DNA of 64,000 bases from Paracoccus tibetensis (GCF_900102505.1 NZ_FMVT01000005.1:248001-312000), one strand, 5' to 3'; positions 8,322-18,116 are shown, numbered from the stretch's first letter. Made by a program: numbers and translations. Notes: generated from the sequence alone by a model not told the origin.

Positions 8322-8936
8322 TCAGTGGCGGAAGATGTCGCCCTCGTCGCCCCAACCCAAGAGGTCCAGATGGGCACGCGCCGGCAGAAAGTCAAAGCAC
8401 GCCTGCGCCAGCCCAAGCCGGTTCTCGCGCTTCAGCCGCTCTTCCAGCGCCTCCTTCAGCTTGTGCAGGTGCAGAACGTCCGAGGCCGCATATTCCAGCT
8501 GCGCGTCCGTCAGGTCCGCCGCGCCCCAATCGCTGGTCTGCTGCTGCTTGCTGACATCGACGCCGACCAGCTCGCTCAGCAGGTATTTCAGCCCGTGCCG
8601 ATCCGTATAGGTCCGCACCAGCTTCGAGGCGATCTTCGTGCACCAGACCGGCGCCGTCACCACGCCGAAGGCGTTCTCCAAAGCGGCCACGTCGAAGCGG
8701 CCGAAATGGAACAGCTTCAGCACCTTGGGATCGGTCAGCATCTTCGTGAGGTTCGGCGCTTCGGTCTGGCCGCGGTCGATCTGCACCAGATGCGCCTCGC
8801 CGTCGCCCGATGACATCTGCACCAGGCACAGCCGGTCGCGGCGCGGGTCCAGACCCATCGTCTCGGTGTCGATGGCGACGACCGGGCCGAGGTCCAGCCC
8901 GTCGGGAAGATCGTTGGGGTAAAGATGGATGCTCAT
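8322..8936 (-). CDS. short ribonuclease D (DEDDy 3'-5' exonuclease domain)
   Basis: A 204-residue protein made only of the DEDDy exonuclease domain of RNase D, without the C-terminal HRDC domains of the enterobacterial enzyme. Catalytic residues are visible: Asp23 and Glu25 in AIDTETMGLD, an Asp in HFGRFDVAAL, and Tyr and Asp in QLEYAASDVLHL. The ATG at 8936 gives MSIHLYPNDL; an ATG nine bases upstream is possible. The expected role is trimming of stable RNA 3' ends. It is transcribed toward kdsD with about a 100-base gap. Confidence 0.88.
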   Translation of the reverse strand: MSIHLYPNDLPDGLDLGPVVAIDTETMGLDPRRDRLCLVQMSSGDGEAHLVQIDRGQTEAPNLTKMLTDPKVLKLFHFGRFDVAALENAFGVVTAPVWCTKIASKLVRTYTDRHGLKYLLSELVGVDVSKQQQTSDWGAADLTDAQLEYAASDVLHLHKLKEALEERLKRENRLGLAQACFDFLPARAHLDLLGWGDEGDIFRH

Positions 8937-9032
8937 CGTCTGCACTGCCTTCGGCCTGCCATGTCGCCTGCCGCCTTCCTTGACCAGAATTGCCGCGTCC
9001 GTTCCAGCGAAAATCGCGGCCGGAGGAAAAGC

Positions 9033-9068
9033 AAAACCCCCCGGAAACTCGCGTTCCCGAGGGGTTTT
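9033..9068 (-). terminator. intrinsic terminator after tRNA-Leu
   Basis: The outer stem AAAACCCC (9033-9040) pairs with GGGGTTTT (9061-9068), with extra pairing inside. On the minus strand the right arm ends GGGGTTTTGCTTTTCC, giving a U-rich tail. It lies seven bases after the encoded CCA end of the tRNA and would end its transcript before the RNase D gene. Confidence 0.75.
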
Positions 9069-9074
9069 GTATCA

Positions 9075-9159
9075 TGGTGCCCAGGAGAGGACTCGAACCT
9101 CCACGCCTTGCGGCACACGGACCTGAACCGTGCGCGTCTACCAATTCCGCCACCTGGGC
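9075..9159 (-). tRNA. tRNA-Leu (anticodon CAG)
   Basis: The minus strand reads GCCCAGGTGGCGGAATTGG at the 5' end and CCTGGGCACCA at the 3' end, so the acceptor stem GCCCAGG/CCTGGGC is perfect and CCA is encoded. The anticodon loop is TTCAGGT between ACGG and CCGT, giving CAG, which reads CUG, the dominant leucine codon in this GC-rich DNA. The long variable arm (about TGCCGCAAGGCGT) and the T-loop GGTTCGAGTCC fit a class II leucine tRNA of 85 bases. Confidence 0.97.
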
Positions 9160-9330
9160 AGGTGGTGTGAGCGGGGTGATTAAAGCGAGGCGCGAGGGGC
9201 GTCAATGGCCCTTTTCAACTTTCCTGCCGAATTTCCGTGCGGCCCTGCCGCCGCCCGGAGCCGCCTTCTTGCCCGGCTGGCCGGCCTTCGGTAAGGAGCA
9301 AGCACGCAGAGGGTGAAGGAGTCGGGCGCC

Positions 9331-10317
9331 ATGGCGAAACTGGTCACGATCTTCGGAGGGTCGGGCTTTGTCGGACGGCAGGTCGCCCGGCTGATGGCCC
9401 AGGCCGGCTGGCGCGTCCGCATCGCGGTGCGTCGCCCCGACGAGGCGATCTTCACCCGCACCTATGGCGTCGTCGGCCAGGTCCACCCGGTCTTCTGCAA
9501 CATCCGCGACGAGGCCTCGGTCCGCGCGGCCCTGTCGGGCGCCGATGCGGCGGTGAACTGCGTCAACATCCTCTCGCCCGAGGGCAAGAGCACCTTCGAC
9601 GCCGTCTTCGAGACCGGTGCCGAGCTGATCGCCCGCCTTTCCGCCGAAATGGGCGTGGCGCGCCTTGTCCACATCTCGGGTCTCGGGATCGACCCGCAGT
9701 CGAAAAGCCGCTACGTCGCCGCCAAGTCGCGCGGCGAGGCCGCCGTCCTTGCCGCCCGGCCGGACGCGGTGATCCTGCGCCCCTCGGTCATCTTCGGCCC
9801 CGACGACAACTTCTACAACCGCTTCGCCGGGCTGACGAACAAGGGCCCCTTCATGCCGGTTCTCGGGGGCAAGACCCGGATGCAGCCGGTCTATGTCGAG
9901 GACGTCGCCCGCGCCGCCGTCATGGGCGCCACCGGCGAGGCCGCGCCCGGCATCTACGAGCTGGGCGGCCCCGACGTGCTGACCATGCGCGAGATCGCGC
10001 AGCAGGTCGTCCGCTCGACCGCGCGCCGCAAGATCCTGCTGCCGATGCCGGGCTTCCTCGCGCGGATCGGCGCCACGCTGCTGGACGGGGTGCAGTTCAT
10101 CACCGGCGGGCTCTTCCGCAACTCGCTGCTCAGCCGGGACCAGCTGGCGCTTCTGTCGCAGGACAACGTGACGACGCCCGGCACGCGCGGCTTCAAGGAG
10201 CTGGGCATCCAGCCCGTCTCGCCCGGCGCCGTGATCGACGACTATCTCTGGCGCTTCCGGCCCTCGGGCCAGTTCAACGCCATGAACCGCTCGGCCAAGA
10301 ACCTGCGCCGGCCCTGA
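9331..10317 (+). CDS. NDUFA9-like NAD(P)-binding oxidoreductase (complex I-associated type)
   Basis: A 328-residue atypical short-chain dehydrogenase of the NDUFA9/39-kDa complex I subunit family. The N-terminal dinucleotide fold shows [17 protein letters not shown] at about 5-21, followed by [10 protein letters not shown]. The YxxxK of classic enzymes is reduced to [11 protein letters not shown] around 125-135, as in relatives. The ATG at 9331 has an AAGGAG Shine-Dalgarno nine bases upstream; a GTG 18 bases earlier is less likely. In alphaproteobacteria this protein associates with respiratory complex I, but no nuo genes are near. Its stop overlaps the uppP start. Confidence 0.82.
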   Translation: MAKLVTIFGGSGFVGRQVARLMAQAGWRVRIAVRRPDEAIFTRTYGVVGQVHPVFCNIRDEASVRAALSGADAAVNCVNILSPEGKSTFDAVFETGAELIARLSAEMGVARLVHISGLGIDPQSKSRYVAAKSRGEAAVLAARPDAVILRPSVIFGPDDNFYNRFAGLTNKGPFMPVLGGKTRMQPVYVEDVARAAVMGATGEAAPGIYELGGPDVLTMREIAQQVVRSTARRKILLPMPGFLARIGATLLDGVQFITGGLFRNSLLSRDQLALLSQDNVTTPGTRGFKELGIQPVSPGAVIDDYLWRFRPSGQFNAMNRSAKNLRRP

Positions 10318-11120
10318 TGGAGCCGAACACGATCGTCGCCGCCGTCCTCGGGATTCTCGAGGGCCTGACCGAGTTCATTCCCGTCAGCTCCACCGGCCAT
10401 GTCCTGCTGGCCGGCCACTTCCTAGGCTTCGATTCGCCCGGCCGCGCCTTCGAGGTGATGATCCAGCTCGGCGCCATCGCCGCCATCCTCGGCGTCTACG
10501 CCCGCAAGATCGCCTCGACCTTCGCCGCCGCGCCGCATGATCCGGCCGCACGGCGCTTCATCGCCGCCGTCCTGATCGCCTTCCTGCCCGCCGCCGTCAT
10601 CGGCGCGCTGGCGCATGGCTTCATCAAGGCCGTGCTTTTCGAGACGCCCATGCTGATCGCGCTGATGCTGATCCTCGGGGGGTCCGTCCTCCTGTGGGTG
10701 GACAGGCGCAGCTTGCGGCCGGTCTATACCCGCGCCGAGGATTTCCCCATCGGCATGGCCTTCCGCATCGGCATCATCCAGTGCCTCGCGATGATTCCCG
10801 GCGTCTCGCGCTCGGGCGCGACCATCGTGGGGGCGCTGCTGATGGGCGCGGACAAGCGCTCCGCGGCCGAGTTCTCGTTCTTCCTGGCCATGCCGACGAT
10901 GGTCGGGGCCTTCGCCTATGACCTCTACAAGAACCAGGACATCCTGCATGGTGAGGCGCTGACGAACATCCTCGTCGGCTTCGTCTTCGCCTTCATCTCG
11001 GCGGTCGTGGTGGTGCGCTGGCTGCTCGGCTACGTCTCGCGCCACGGCTACGCGCTGTTCGCGTGGTGGCGGATCGTGGTGGGCGTTTTGGTTTTGCTTG
11101 CGATTCTTACGGGTAGGTAA
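10317..11120 (+). CDS. uppP: undecaprenyl-diphosphatase
   Basis: Integral inner-membrane phosphatase (BacA/UppP) that recycles undecaprenyl pyrophosphate to the monophosphate lipid carrier used for peptidoglycan, LPS and exopolysaccharide. The 267-residue protein has about eight membrane segments and both family motifs: [14 protein letters not shown] at about 15-28 and [10 protein letters not shown] at about 160-169. The start overlaps the previous stop (TGATG), so the two genes are coupled. It supplies the carrier that the exopolysaccharide locus further along would also need. Confidence 0.95.
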   Translation: MEPNTIVAAVLGILEGLTEFIPVSSTGHVLLAGHFLGFDSPGRAFEVMIQLGAIAAILGVYARKIASTFAAAPHDPAARRFIAAVLIAFLPAAVIGALAHGFIKAVLFETPMLIALMLILGGSVLLWVDRRSLRPVYTRAEDFPIGMAFRIGIIQCLAMIPGVSRSGATIVGALLMGADKRSAAEFSFFLAMPTMVGAFAYDLYKNQDILHGEALTNILVGFVFAFISAVVVVRWLLGYVSRHGYALFAWWRIVVGVLVLLAILTGR

Positions 11121-11186
11121 CGCAAGCTGACCTAGTTGATCCTCCAGTCCCTCATTTATTCCGCCTGCCCGAGGAAAATCTGACTT

Positions 11187-11209
11187 AAAGGTCAGCATGG
11201 CTGACTTTT
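11187..11209 (+). terminator. intrinsic terminator after uppP
   Basis: AAAGGTCAGC (11187-11196), a 3-base loop ATG, then GCTGACTTTT (11200-11209) give a ten-pair stem with one G-U pair, merging into a T run. It lies about 66 bases after the uppP stop and separates it from gltD. Confidence 0.7.
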
Positions 11210-11269
11210 CATTCAATCTCCCTTCGTTTATGGCTCGCGCACAGGTTTCTTAACGAAGGTTGCGCAGCC

Positions 11270-12766
11270 ATGGCCACGCAGAAGATGCTCAAGTTCGTCT
11301 CGACCCCGCGTGAGATGCCCGAGAAACGCTCGGCTGCGGAACGGGCCGAGGACTTCCACGAGATCTACCGCGAGTTCGCCGCCCAGAAGGCGGCCGAGCA
11401 GGCCGGGCGCTGCAGCCAGTGCGGCGTGCCCTACTGCCAGAGCCATTGCCCCCTGCACAACAACATCCCCGACTGGCTGCGCCTGACTGCCGAGGGCCGC
11501 CTGCACGAGGCCTACAAGGTCAGCCAGCTGACCAACACCTTCCCCGAGATCTGCGGCCGCATCTGCCCGCAGGACCGCCTGTGCGAGGGCAACTGCGTCA
11601 TCGAGCAGTCGGGCCACGGCACCGTCACCATCGGCGCCATCGAGAAATACATCACCGACACCGCGTGGGAGAACGGCTGGATCGAGACCGCCCGCCCCGA
11701 GGTGGAGCGCGCCGAATCTGTCGGCATCATCGGCGCGGGTCCGGGGGGCCTTGCCGCGGCCGACGCGCTGCGGCGGCGCGGCTTCCAGGTGACGATCTAC
11801 GACCGCTACGACCGCGCCGGCGGGCTGATGACCTACGGGATTCCCGGCTTCAAGCTGGAGAAGGACGTGGTCATGCGCCGCAACAAGCTGCTCGAGGATG
11901 CGGGCGTCGAGTTCGTGCTGAACTGCAACGTGGGCGAGGACATCAGCTTCGACGCGATCCGCGGTAAGCATGACGCGGTGCTGATCGCGACGGGCGTCTA
12001 CAAGACTCGCGATCTGGATCTGGACAATGCCGATCATGGCGGCGTGGTGCGGGCGATCGACTACCTGACCGCCTCGAACAAGGTGGATTTCGGCGACGAG
12101 GTGCCGGACTACGAGGACAGCGAGCTGAACGCCAAGGGCAAGCGCGTCATCGTCATCGGCGGCGGCGACACGGCGATGGACTGCGTCCGCACCGCCATCC
12201 GGCAAGGCGCGCAGTCGGTGAAATGCCTCTATCGCCGCGACCGTGCCAACATGCCCGGCTCGCAGCGCGAAGTGCAGAACGCCGAGGAAGAGGGCGTTGA
12301 GTTCGTCTGGCTTTCCGGTCCCGGCAGCTTCGTCGGCCATGTCACCGGCGACTTCGCGGCCGCGCAGGAAGCCGATGTCGATGGGCCGGTGCGGACGGTC
12401 TCGCAGATCGCCAACGTCCGCATCCAGAAGATGCGGCTCGGCCAGCCCGATGTCACCGGCCGGCAGTCGCCCGAGCTGATCGAGGGCGCGGATTACGACG
12501 AGCCGGCGGACCTGGTCATCAAGGCGCTCGGCTTCGAGCCCGAGGACCTGCCGCAGCTTTGGGGCGTCGAGGGTCTGGAGGTCACGCGGTGGGGGACCAT
12601 CAAGGCGAACTTCCAGACGCACCAGACCTCGATCCCCGGCGTCTTTGCCGTGGGGGACATCGTGCGCGGCGCGAGCTTGGTGGTCTGGGCGATCCGCGAC
12701 GGGCGCGAGGCGGCCGAGTCCATCGACGGCTACCTGACGGGCGAGGCCCGGATGGCCGCCGAATGA
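11270..12766 (+). CDS. gltD: glutamate synthase (NADPH) small subunit
   Basis: Beta subunit of GOGAT. It oxidises NADPH and passes electrons through FAD and Fe-S clusters to the large subunit, which makes glutamate from glutamine and 2-oxoglutarate. The 498-residue protein has N-terminal cysteine clusters CSQCGVPYCQSHCP (about 47-60) and CGRICPQDRLCEGNC (about 91-105), an FAD site GAGPGGLAAADAL (about 154-166), an NADPH site IGGGDTAMDCVRTA (about 295-308) and a C-terminal AVGDIVRG motif. Start MATQKMLKFVS at 11270. It is the first gene of a three-gene unit ending with gltB. Confidence 0.96.
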   Translation: MATQKMLKFVSTPREMPEKRSAAERAEDFHEIYREFAAQKAAEQAGRCSQCGVPYCQSHCPLHNNIPDWLRLTAEGRLHEAYKVSQLTNTFPEICGRICPQDRLCEGNCVIEQSGHGTVTIGAIEKYITDTAWENGWIETARPEVERAESVGIIGAGPGGLAAADALRRRGFQVTIYDRYDRAGGLMTYGIPGFKLEKDVVMRRNKLLEDAGVEFVLNCNVGEDISFDAIRGKHDAVLIATGVYKTRDLDLDNADHGGVVRAIDYLTASNKVDFGDEVPDYEDSELNAKGKRVIVIGGGDTAMDCVRTAIRQGAQSVKCLYRRDRANMPGSQREVQNAEEEGVEFVWLSGPGSFVGHVTGDFAAAQEADVDGPVRTVSQIANVRIQKMRLGQPDVTGRQSPELIEGADYDEPADLVIKALGFEPEDLPQLWGVEGLEVTRWGTIKANFQTHQTSIPGVFAVGDIVRGASLVVWAIRDGREAAESIDGYLTGEARMAAE

Positions 12767-12777
12767 GGGGCTCACCG

Positions 12778-13542
12778 ATGATGCAGCCGGCATGCACCGA
12801 ACGTGCACCGAACATGCACCGACAACGCGCGGTGGCTGTTGCGGCCCTCGCCGGCGCGTTCGCCGTTGCGTCCGCCCTGCTGTCCCTGCCGGCGGCGGCG
12901 GCGACCTTCACGCCCCCCGGCGGATGCCAGCTTCAGGTCACCGTCCAGAACCGCGGCTGCACGGTCAGTCAATACTACGTCTGCTCGGCCGACCCCGAGG
13001 GCTATCAGCGCAGCGCGATCTTCGGGAGGGACGGGCTCTACCACCTGTCCACGATCGACGCCGAGACGCGCTGGATCGAGAGCCAGAGCCCGCAGACCGG
13101 GCTGATGGACCGGCTGGTGGAAGAGGCCGAGAGCCATGCCAGCTTCTCGCGCCTGCTGGAGACGGGCCGGGACGACTTCGACTTCTGGACCGAGTCGAAC
13201 AGCGGCGAGCGGCTGCGTCACCAGGGCCATGACGTCCTGACCGGCGAGAGCGTCGAGATCGGCGGCCAGACGCTGGAACGCACCGAGTTCGAGCTGACCA
13301 CCACCGCCGAATCGGGCGAGGTGCTGATCGAGCGGCGCGGCAACCAGTTCATCAGCCGCGAGATGGGCCGCTTCTATGGCGGCGTCGAGAGGACGACCGA
13401 CTGGACCGGCGCGCGGCGCGAGACGAATGACAGCCCGGTGACCTTCGCGTTTCCGGGCGAGGCCGGCTTCGGCCTGACCACCCCTCAATATGACTGTGAT
13501 CAGCTGATGACGCAGATCCCGCTGGAAAGGGCCGCATCATGA
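12778..13542 (+). CDS. secreted protein of unknown function inside the glutamate synthase operon
   Basis: About 254 residues with a clear Sec-type signal (AVAVAALAGAFAVASALLS then PAAAA) near residues 15-42. The mature part has no domain I recognise. It contains four cysteines, three close together near the new N-terminus (GGCQLQ, RGCTVSQ, YYVCSAD) and one near the C-terminus (YDCDQ), which could form two disulfides in the periplasm. The ATG at 12778 is preferred because GAGGGG lies seven bases upstream; an ATG at 12814 would give a shorter signal peptide but has no Shine-Dalgarno. The stop overlaps the gltB start (ATGA), so translation is coupled to a cytoplasmic enzyme with no obvious link. 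Confidence 0.8.
   Translation: MMQPACTERAPNMHRQRAVAVAALAGAFAVASALLSLPAAAATFTPPGGCQLQVTVQNRGCTVSQYYVCSADPEGYQRSAIFGRDGLYHLSTIDAETRWIESQSPQTGLMDRLVEEAESHASFSRLLETGRDDFDFWTESNSGERLRHQGHDVLTGESVEIGGQTLERTEFELTTTAESGEVLIERRGNQFISREMGRFYGGVERTTDWTGARRETNDSPVTFAFPGEAGFGLTTPQYDCDQLMTQIPLERAAS
12793..12825 (+). repeat. three tandem 11-base repeats
   Basis: TGCACCGAACG, TGCACCGAACA and TGCACCGACAA follow each other directly (12793, 12804, 12815). They lie inside the N-terminal coding part of the secreted protein, before its hydrophobic signal core. The 33-base total keeps the frame. They may be a local duplication or a protein-binding site. Confidence 0.7.
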
Positions 13543-16500
13543 CGATGGATTGGAAAGCCTCCGAGGAAGCGCGCCGCGACTGGATGGCGCAGAACAGCCT
13601 CTACCGCGAAGAGGACGAGCATTCGTCCTGCGGCGTCGGCTTCGTGGTGGATCTGGCCGGCAAGCCCTCGCGCAAGGTCGTGCAGCACGGGATCGACGCG
13701 CTGAAGGCGATCTGGCACCGCGGCGCGGTGGATGCGGACGGCAAGACCGGCGACGGCGCGGGCATCCATGTGCAGATCCCGGTGCCGTTCTTCTACGATC
13801 AGATCCGCCGCACGGGTCACGAGCCCGACCAGTCCAAGCTGATCGCGGTCGGCCAGGTCTTCCTGCCGCGCACGAACTTTGCCGCGCAGGAATCCTGCCG
13901 GACCATCGTGGAATCCGAGGTTCTGCGGATGGGCCACTACATCTATGGCTGGCGGCACGTCCCGGTGAACACCGGCGTTCTGGGCGAGAAGGCTAACGCC
14001 ACCCGCCCCGAGATCGAGCAGATCCTGATCCGCTGCGAGAAGGACATCGACCACGTCCAGTTCGAGCGCGAGCTGTACATCATCCGCCGCCGGATCGAGC
14101 GGGCGGCCGTCGCCGCGCAGGTGCGCGACCTCTACTTCTGCTCGCTGTCCTGCCGGTCGATCATCTACAAGGGCATGATGCTGGCCGAGCAGGTGGCCGA
14201 GTTCTACCCGGACCTCAAGGACGAGCGGTTTGAATCCGCATTCGCCATCTACCACCAGCGCTATTCCACCAACACCTTCCCGCAATGGTGGCTGGCCCAG
14301 CCCTTCCGCATGCTGGCCCATAACGGCGAGATCAACACGCTGAAGGGCAACCTCAACTGGTTGAAGAGCCACGAGATCCGCATGGCCTCCAGCGCCTTCG
14401 GCGAGATGGCCGAGGACATCAAGCCGATCGTGCCGGCAGGCTCGTCCGACTCGGCGGCGCTGGATGCGGTGTTCGAGGTCCTGGTGCGCTCGGGCCGCTC
14501 GGCGCCGATGACGAAGACCATGCTGGTGCCGGAAAGCTGGTCGAAATCGACGACCGACATGCCCAAGGCATGGGCGGACATGTATGCCTATTGCAACGCC
14601 GTGATGGAGCCGTGGGACGGCCCCGCCGCGCTGGCGATGACCGACGGGCGTTGGGTCTGCGGAGGTCTCGACCGCAACGGGCTGCGGCCGATGCGCTTCG
14701 TCGTGACGGGCGACAACCTGGTGATCGCGGGCTCCGAGGTCGGCATGGTGCCGGTCGATGAAGCGAACGTCCGCGAGAAGGGCGCGCTTGGGCCGGGGCA
14801 GATGATCGCGGTCGATATGTGGGACGGCAAGCTCTACCACGACACCGAGATCAAGGACCGCCTGGCGGGCAGCCAGCCCTTCGGCGAGTGGATCGAGAAG
14901 GTCGTCGAGCTGAACGCCATGATGCGCGATCTGCCCGAGCCGGTGCGCTTCACCGGCGACGCGCTGCGCCAGCGCCAGGCCGCCGCCGGCTTCACGATGG
15001 AAGAGCTGGAGCATGTGCTCGCGCCCATGGCCGAGGACGGCAAGGAGGCCATTGCCTCGATGGGCGACGACACGCCGCCGGCGGTTCTGTCCAAGCAGTA
15101 CCGGCCGATGCACCACTTCTTCCGCCAGAACTTCAGCCAGGTGACGAACCCGCCCATCGACAGCCTGCGCGAGACGCGGGTGATGAGCCTCAAGACCCGG
15201 TTCGGCAACCTGAAGAACGTGCTGGACGAAAGCAGCAGCCAGACCGAGATCCTGGTGCTGGAGAGCCCCTTCGTCGCCAACGGCGAATTCGCCGAGATGA
15301 CCAAGATGTTCGGCGAGACGGTGACGGTGATCGACTGCACCTTCCCCGACGATGCCGGGCCGGACGCGCTTGGCGAGGGCCTTGCGCGCATCCGCGCCGA
15401 GGCCGAGGATGCCGTGCGCTCGGGCGCGGGCCATCTGGTGCTGACGGACGAGGCGCAGGGGCCGGCCCGCGTGGCGATGCCGATGATCCTGGCGACCAGC
15501 GCGGTGCACAGCTGGCTGACGCGCAAGGGGCTGCGGACCTTCTGCTCGCTCAACGTCCGGGCGGCCGAGGTGATCGACCCGCATTACTTCGCGGTGCTGA
15601 TCGGCTGCGGCGCGACCACGGTGAACCCTTACCTCTCGCAGGACAGCATCGCCGACCGGATCGAGCGGGGCCTCTTGGAAGGGAGCCTTATCGACAACAT
15701 GCGCCGCTACCGCGACGCGGTGGATGCGGGCCTTCTGAAGATCATGGCGAAGATGGGGATCTCGGTCCTGTCGTCCTATCGCGGCGGTCTGAACTTCGAG
15801 GCGGTGGGCCTGTCGCGCGCCATGGTGGCCGAGTATTTCCCCGGCATGAACTCCCGCATCTCGGGGATCGGGCTGCACGGGCTTCAGGGCAAGCTGGAGG
15901 GGCTGCACCAGTCGGCCTATCACGGCAACGCCGCCGACCTGCTGCCGGTGGGGGGCTTCTACAAGCTGCGCCGCTCGGGCGAGAAGCATGCCTGGGAAGC
16001 CAACACGATGAAGCTGCTGCAGGTCGCCTGCGAGAAGGCGTCCTATGATGTCTGGAAGCAGTTCAGCGCGACCATGCGGGCGAACCCGCCGATCCACATC
16101 CGCGACCTGCTGGACATCAAGCCCTTGGGCAAGCCGGTCCCGATCGAGGAGGTGGAGAGCATCACCTCGATCCGCAAGCGCTTCGTCACGCCGGGGATGA
16201 GCCTCGGGGCCTTATCGCCCGAGGCGCATATGACGCTGAACATCGCGATGAACCGCATCGGCGCAAAGTCCGACAGCGGCGAGGGCGGCGAGGACCCGGC
16301 GCACAGCCACCCGCTGCCGAACGGCGACAATCCCTGCGCGAAGATCAAGCAGGTCGCCTCGGGCCGCTTCGGCGTTACCGCCGAATACCTCAACGCCTGC
16401 GAGGAGCTGGAGATCAAGGTCGCGCAGGGTGCGAAACCCGGCGAGGGCGGCCAGCTGCCCGGCATGAAGGTCACCAAGCTGATCGCGCGGCTGCGGCACT

Positions 16501-18077
16501 CGACGCCGGGCGTGACGCTGATCTCGCCGCCGCCGCATCACGATATCTACTCGATCGAGGATCTGGCGCAGCTGATCTATGACCTGAAGCAGATCAACCC
16601 GCGCGCCAAGATCACCGTGAAGCTGGTGGCGTCCTCGGGCGTCGGCACCATCGCGGCGGGCGTGGCGAAAGCCAAGGCCGACGTGATCCTGATTTCGGGC
16701 CACAACGGCGGCACGGGGGCCTCGCCGGCGACCTCGATCAAGTTCGCGGGTCTGCCGTGGGAGATGGGGCTGACCGAGGCGCATCAGGTTCTGGCCATGA
16801 ACCGCCTGCGCGAGCGGGTGACGCTGCGAACCGATGGCGGGCTGAGGACGGGGCGCGACATCGTCATGGCGGCGATGATGGGGGCCGAGGAATACGGCAT
16901 CGGCACCGCCGCCCTGATCGCGATGGGCTGCATCATGGTGCGCCAGTGCCAGTCGAACACCTGCCCGGTGGGCGTCTGCACCCAGGATGAAAAACTGCGG
17001 GCGATGTTCACGGGCTCGGCGGACAAGGTGGTGAACCTGATCACCTTCTACGCGCAGGAGGTGCGCGAGATTCTGGCTTCCATCGGCGCGCGGTCCATCG
17101 ACGAGATCATCGGGCGCGCCGATCTGCTGACGCAGGTCAGCCGGGGTGCGGCGCATCTGGACGATCTGGACCTCAACCCGCTGCTCATCACCGTCGATGG
17201 GGCCGAGAAGATCGTCTATGACCGCTCGAAGCCTCGCAACGCGGTGATGGACACGCTGGACGCCGAGATCATCCGCGACGCCGAGCGGTTCTTCAGCGAT
17301 GGCGAGAAGATGCAGCTGTCCTATGCTGTGCGGAACACGCTGCGGACCATCGGCACGCGGACCTCGAGCATGATCGTCCAGAAATTCGGGATGCGGAACA
17401 AGCTGCAGCCCGACCATCTGACGGTGCGCCTGACGGGCTCGGCGGGCCAGTCGCTCGGCGCCTTTGCCGCGCCGGGGCTGAAGCTGGAAGTGTCCGGGGA
17501 TGCCAACGACTATGTCGGCAAGGGTCTGTCGGGGGGCACCATCGTGGTGCGCCCGCCGATGGCCAGCCCGCTGGTCGCGTCCGAGAACACGATCATCGGC
17601 AACACGGTGCTCTACGGCGCGACGGACGGCTATCTCTTCGCCGCCGGCCGCGCGGGCGAGCGCTTCGCGGTCCGCAACTCAGGCGCGAAGGTGGTGATCG
17701 AGGGCTGCGGCTCGAACGGGTGCGAATACATGACCGGCGGGGTCGCGGTGATCCTCGGGCGGATCGGGACCAACTTCGGTGCCGGGATGACCGGGGGCAT
17801 GGCCTATCTCTATGATCCGGAGGGCGTGGCGCGGTCCTACATCAACGCGGAGACGCTGGTTCTCTGCGCCGTGACGCAGGACCACTGGGAGGCCGAGCTG
17901 AAGGACCTGATCGAGCGGCACTCCAAGGAGACCGGCTCGCGCAAGGCGGACGAGATCCTGGCGAACTGGGAGCGCGAGAAGGCGCATTTCCTGCAGGTCT
18001 GCCCGAAGGAGATGCTGATCCACCTGCCGCACCCCATCGCTGCCGTCGAGGCGCCGAGCGCGGTGCCGGCGGAATAA
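13539..18077 (+). CDS. gltB: glutamate synthase large subunit
   Basis: Alpha subunit of NADPH-GOGAT, 1512 residues, full family length. An amidotransferase class II domain follows a 30-residue propeptide, with nucleophile Cys31 in SSCGVGFVVD. The central and FMN-binding synthase domains contain SGHNGGTGASP and the 3Fe-4S cysteines CIMVRQCQSNTCPVGVCTQ. The C-terminal GXGXG beta-helix has YGATDGYLFAAGRAGERFAVR and GCGSNGCEYMTGG. The start ATG overlaps the upstream stop by four bases. With nitrate reduction genes converging from the right, this places ammonium production and assimilation side by side. Confidence 0.97.
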   Translation: MTMDWKASEEARRDWMAQNSLYREEDEHSSCGVGFVVDLAGKPSRKVVQHGIDALKAIWHRGAVDADGKTGDGAGIHVQIPVPFFYDQIRRTGHEPDQSKLIAVGQVFLPRTNFAAQESCRTIVESEVLRMGHYIYGWRHVPVNTGVLGEKANATRPEIEQILIRCEKDIDHVQFERELYIIRRRIERAAVAAQVRDLYFCSLSCRSIIYKGMMLAEQVAEFYPDLKDERFESAFAIYHQRYSTNTFPQWWLAQPFRMLAHNGEINTLKGNLNWLKSHEIRMASSAFGEMAEDIKPIVPAGSSDSAALDAVFEVLVRSGRSAPMTKTMLVPESWSKSTTDMPKAWADMYAYCNAVMEPWDGPAALAMTDGRWVCGGLDRNGLRPMRFVVTGDNLVIAGSEVGMVPVDEANVREKGALGPGQMIAVDMWDGKLYHDTEIKDRLAGSQPFGEWIEKVVELNAMMRDLPEPVRFTGDALRQRQAAAGFTMEELEHVLAPMAEDGKEAIASMGDDTPPAVLSKQYRPMHHFFRQNFSQVTNPPIDSLRETRVMSLKTRFGNLKNVLDESSSQTEILVLESPFVANGEFAEMTKMFGETVTVIDCTFPDDAGPDALGEGLARIRAEAEDAVRSGAGHLVLTDEAQGPARVAMPMILATSAVHSWLTRKGLRTFCSLNVRAAEVIDPHYFAVLIGCGATTVNPYLSQDSIADRIERGLLEGSLIDNMRRYRDAVDAGLLKIMAKMGISVLSSYRGGLNFEAVGLSRAMVAEYFPGMNSRISGIGLHGLQGKLEGLHQSAYHGNAADLLPVGGFYKLRRSGEKHAWEANTMKLLQVACEKASYDVWKQFSATMRANPPIHIRDLLDIKPLGKPVPIEEVESITSIRKRFVTPGMSLGALSPEAHMTLNIAMNRIGAKSDSGEGGEDPAHSHPLPNGDNPCAKIKQVASGRFGVTAEYLNACEELEIKVAQGAKPGEGGQLPGMKVTKLIARLRHSTPGVTLISPPPHHDIYSIEDLAQLIYDLKQINPRAKITVKLVASSGVGTIAAGVAKAKADVILISGHNGGTGASPATSIKFAGLPWEMGLTEAHQVLAMNRLRERVTLRTDGGLRTGRDIVMAAMMGAEEYGIGTAALIAMGCIMVRQCQSNTCPVGVCTQDEKLRAMFTGSADKVVNLITFYAQEVREILASIGARSIDEIIGRADLLTQVSRGAAHLDDLDLNPLLITVDGAEKIVYDRSKPRNAVMDTLDAEIIRDAERFFSDGEKMQLSYAVRNTLRTIGTRTSSMIVQKFGMRNKLQPDHLTVRLTGSAGQSLGAFAAPGLKLEVSGDANDYVGKGLSGGTIVVRPPMASPLVASENTIIGNTVLYGATDGYLFAAGRAGERFAVRNSGAKVVIEGCGSNGCEYMTGGVAVILGRIGTNFGAGMTGGMAYLYDPEGVARSYINAETLVLCAVTQDHWEAELKDLIERHSKETGSRKADEILANWEREKAHFLQVCPKEMLIHLPHPIAAVEAPSAVPAE

Positions 18078-18098
18078 CCCCTCCTGACGCGCTTCGGG

Positions 18099-18116
18099 CG
18101 GCCCCTTCGGGGGCCG
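18099..18116 (+). terminator. terminator between convergent gltB and nasA
   Basis: A perfect seven-pair stem CGGCCCC / GGGGCCG with a TTCG tetraloop lies 22 bases after the gltB stop, followed by TTCGTCGTT. As the genes converge it may serve both directions. Confidence 0.65.

Noticed and set aside
9237..11120. One 627-codon frame spanning the NDUFA9-like and uppP genes
   Set aside because: Only the uppP part (from 10317) is protein-like; the first part is a shadow of the oxidoreductase in another frame.
13500..16097. A long minus-strand open frame opposite gltB
   Set aside because: Arg/His-rich translation without motifs; gltB on the other strand is full length with all cofactor motifs.
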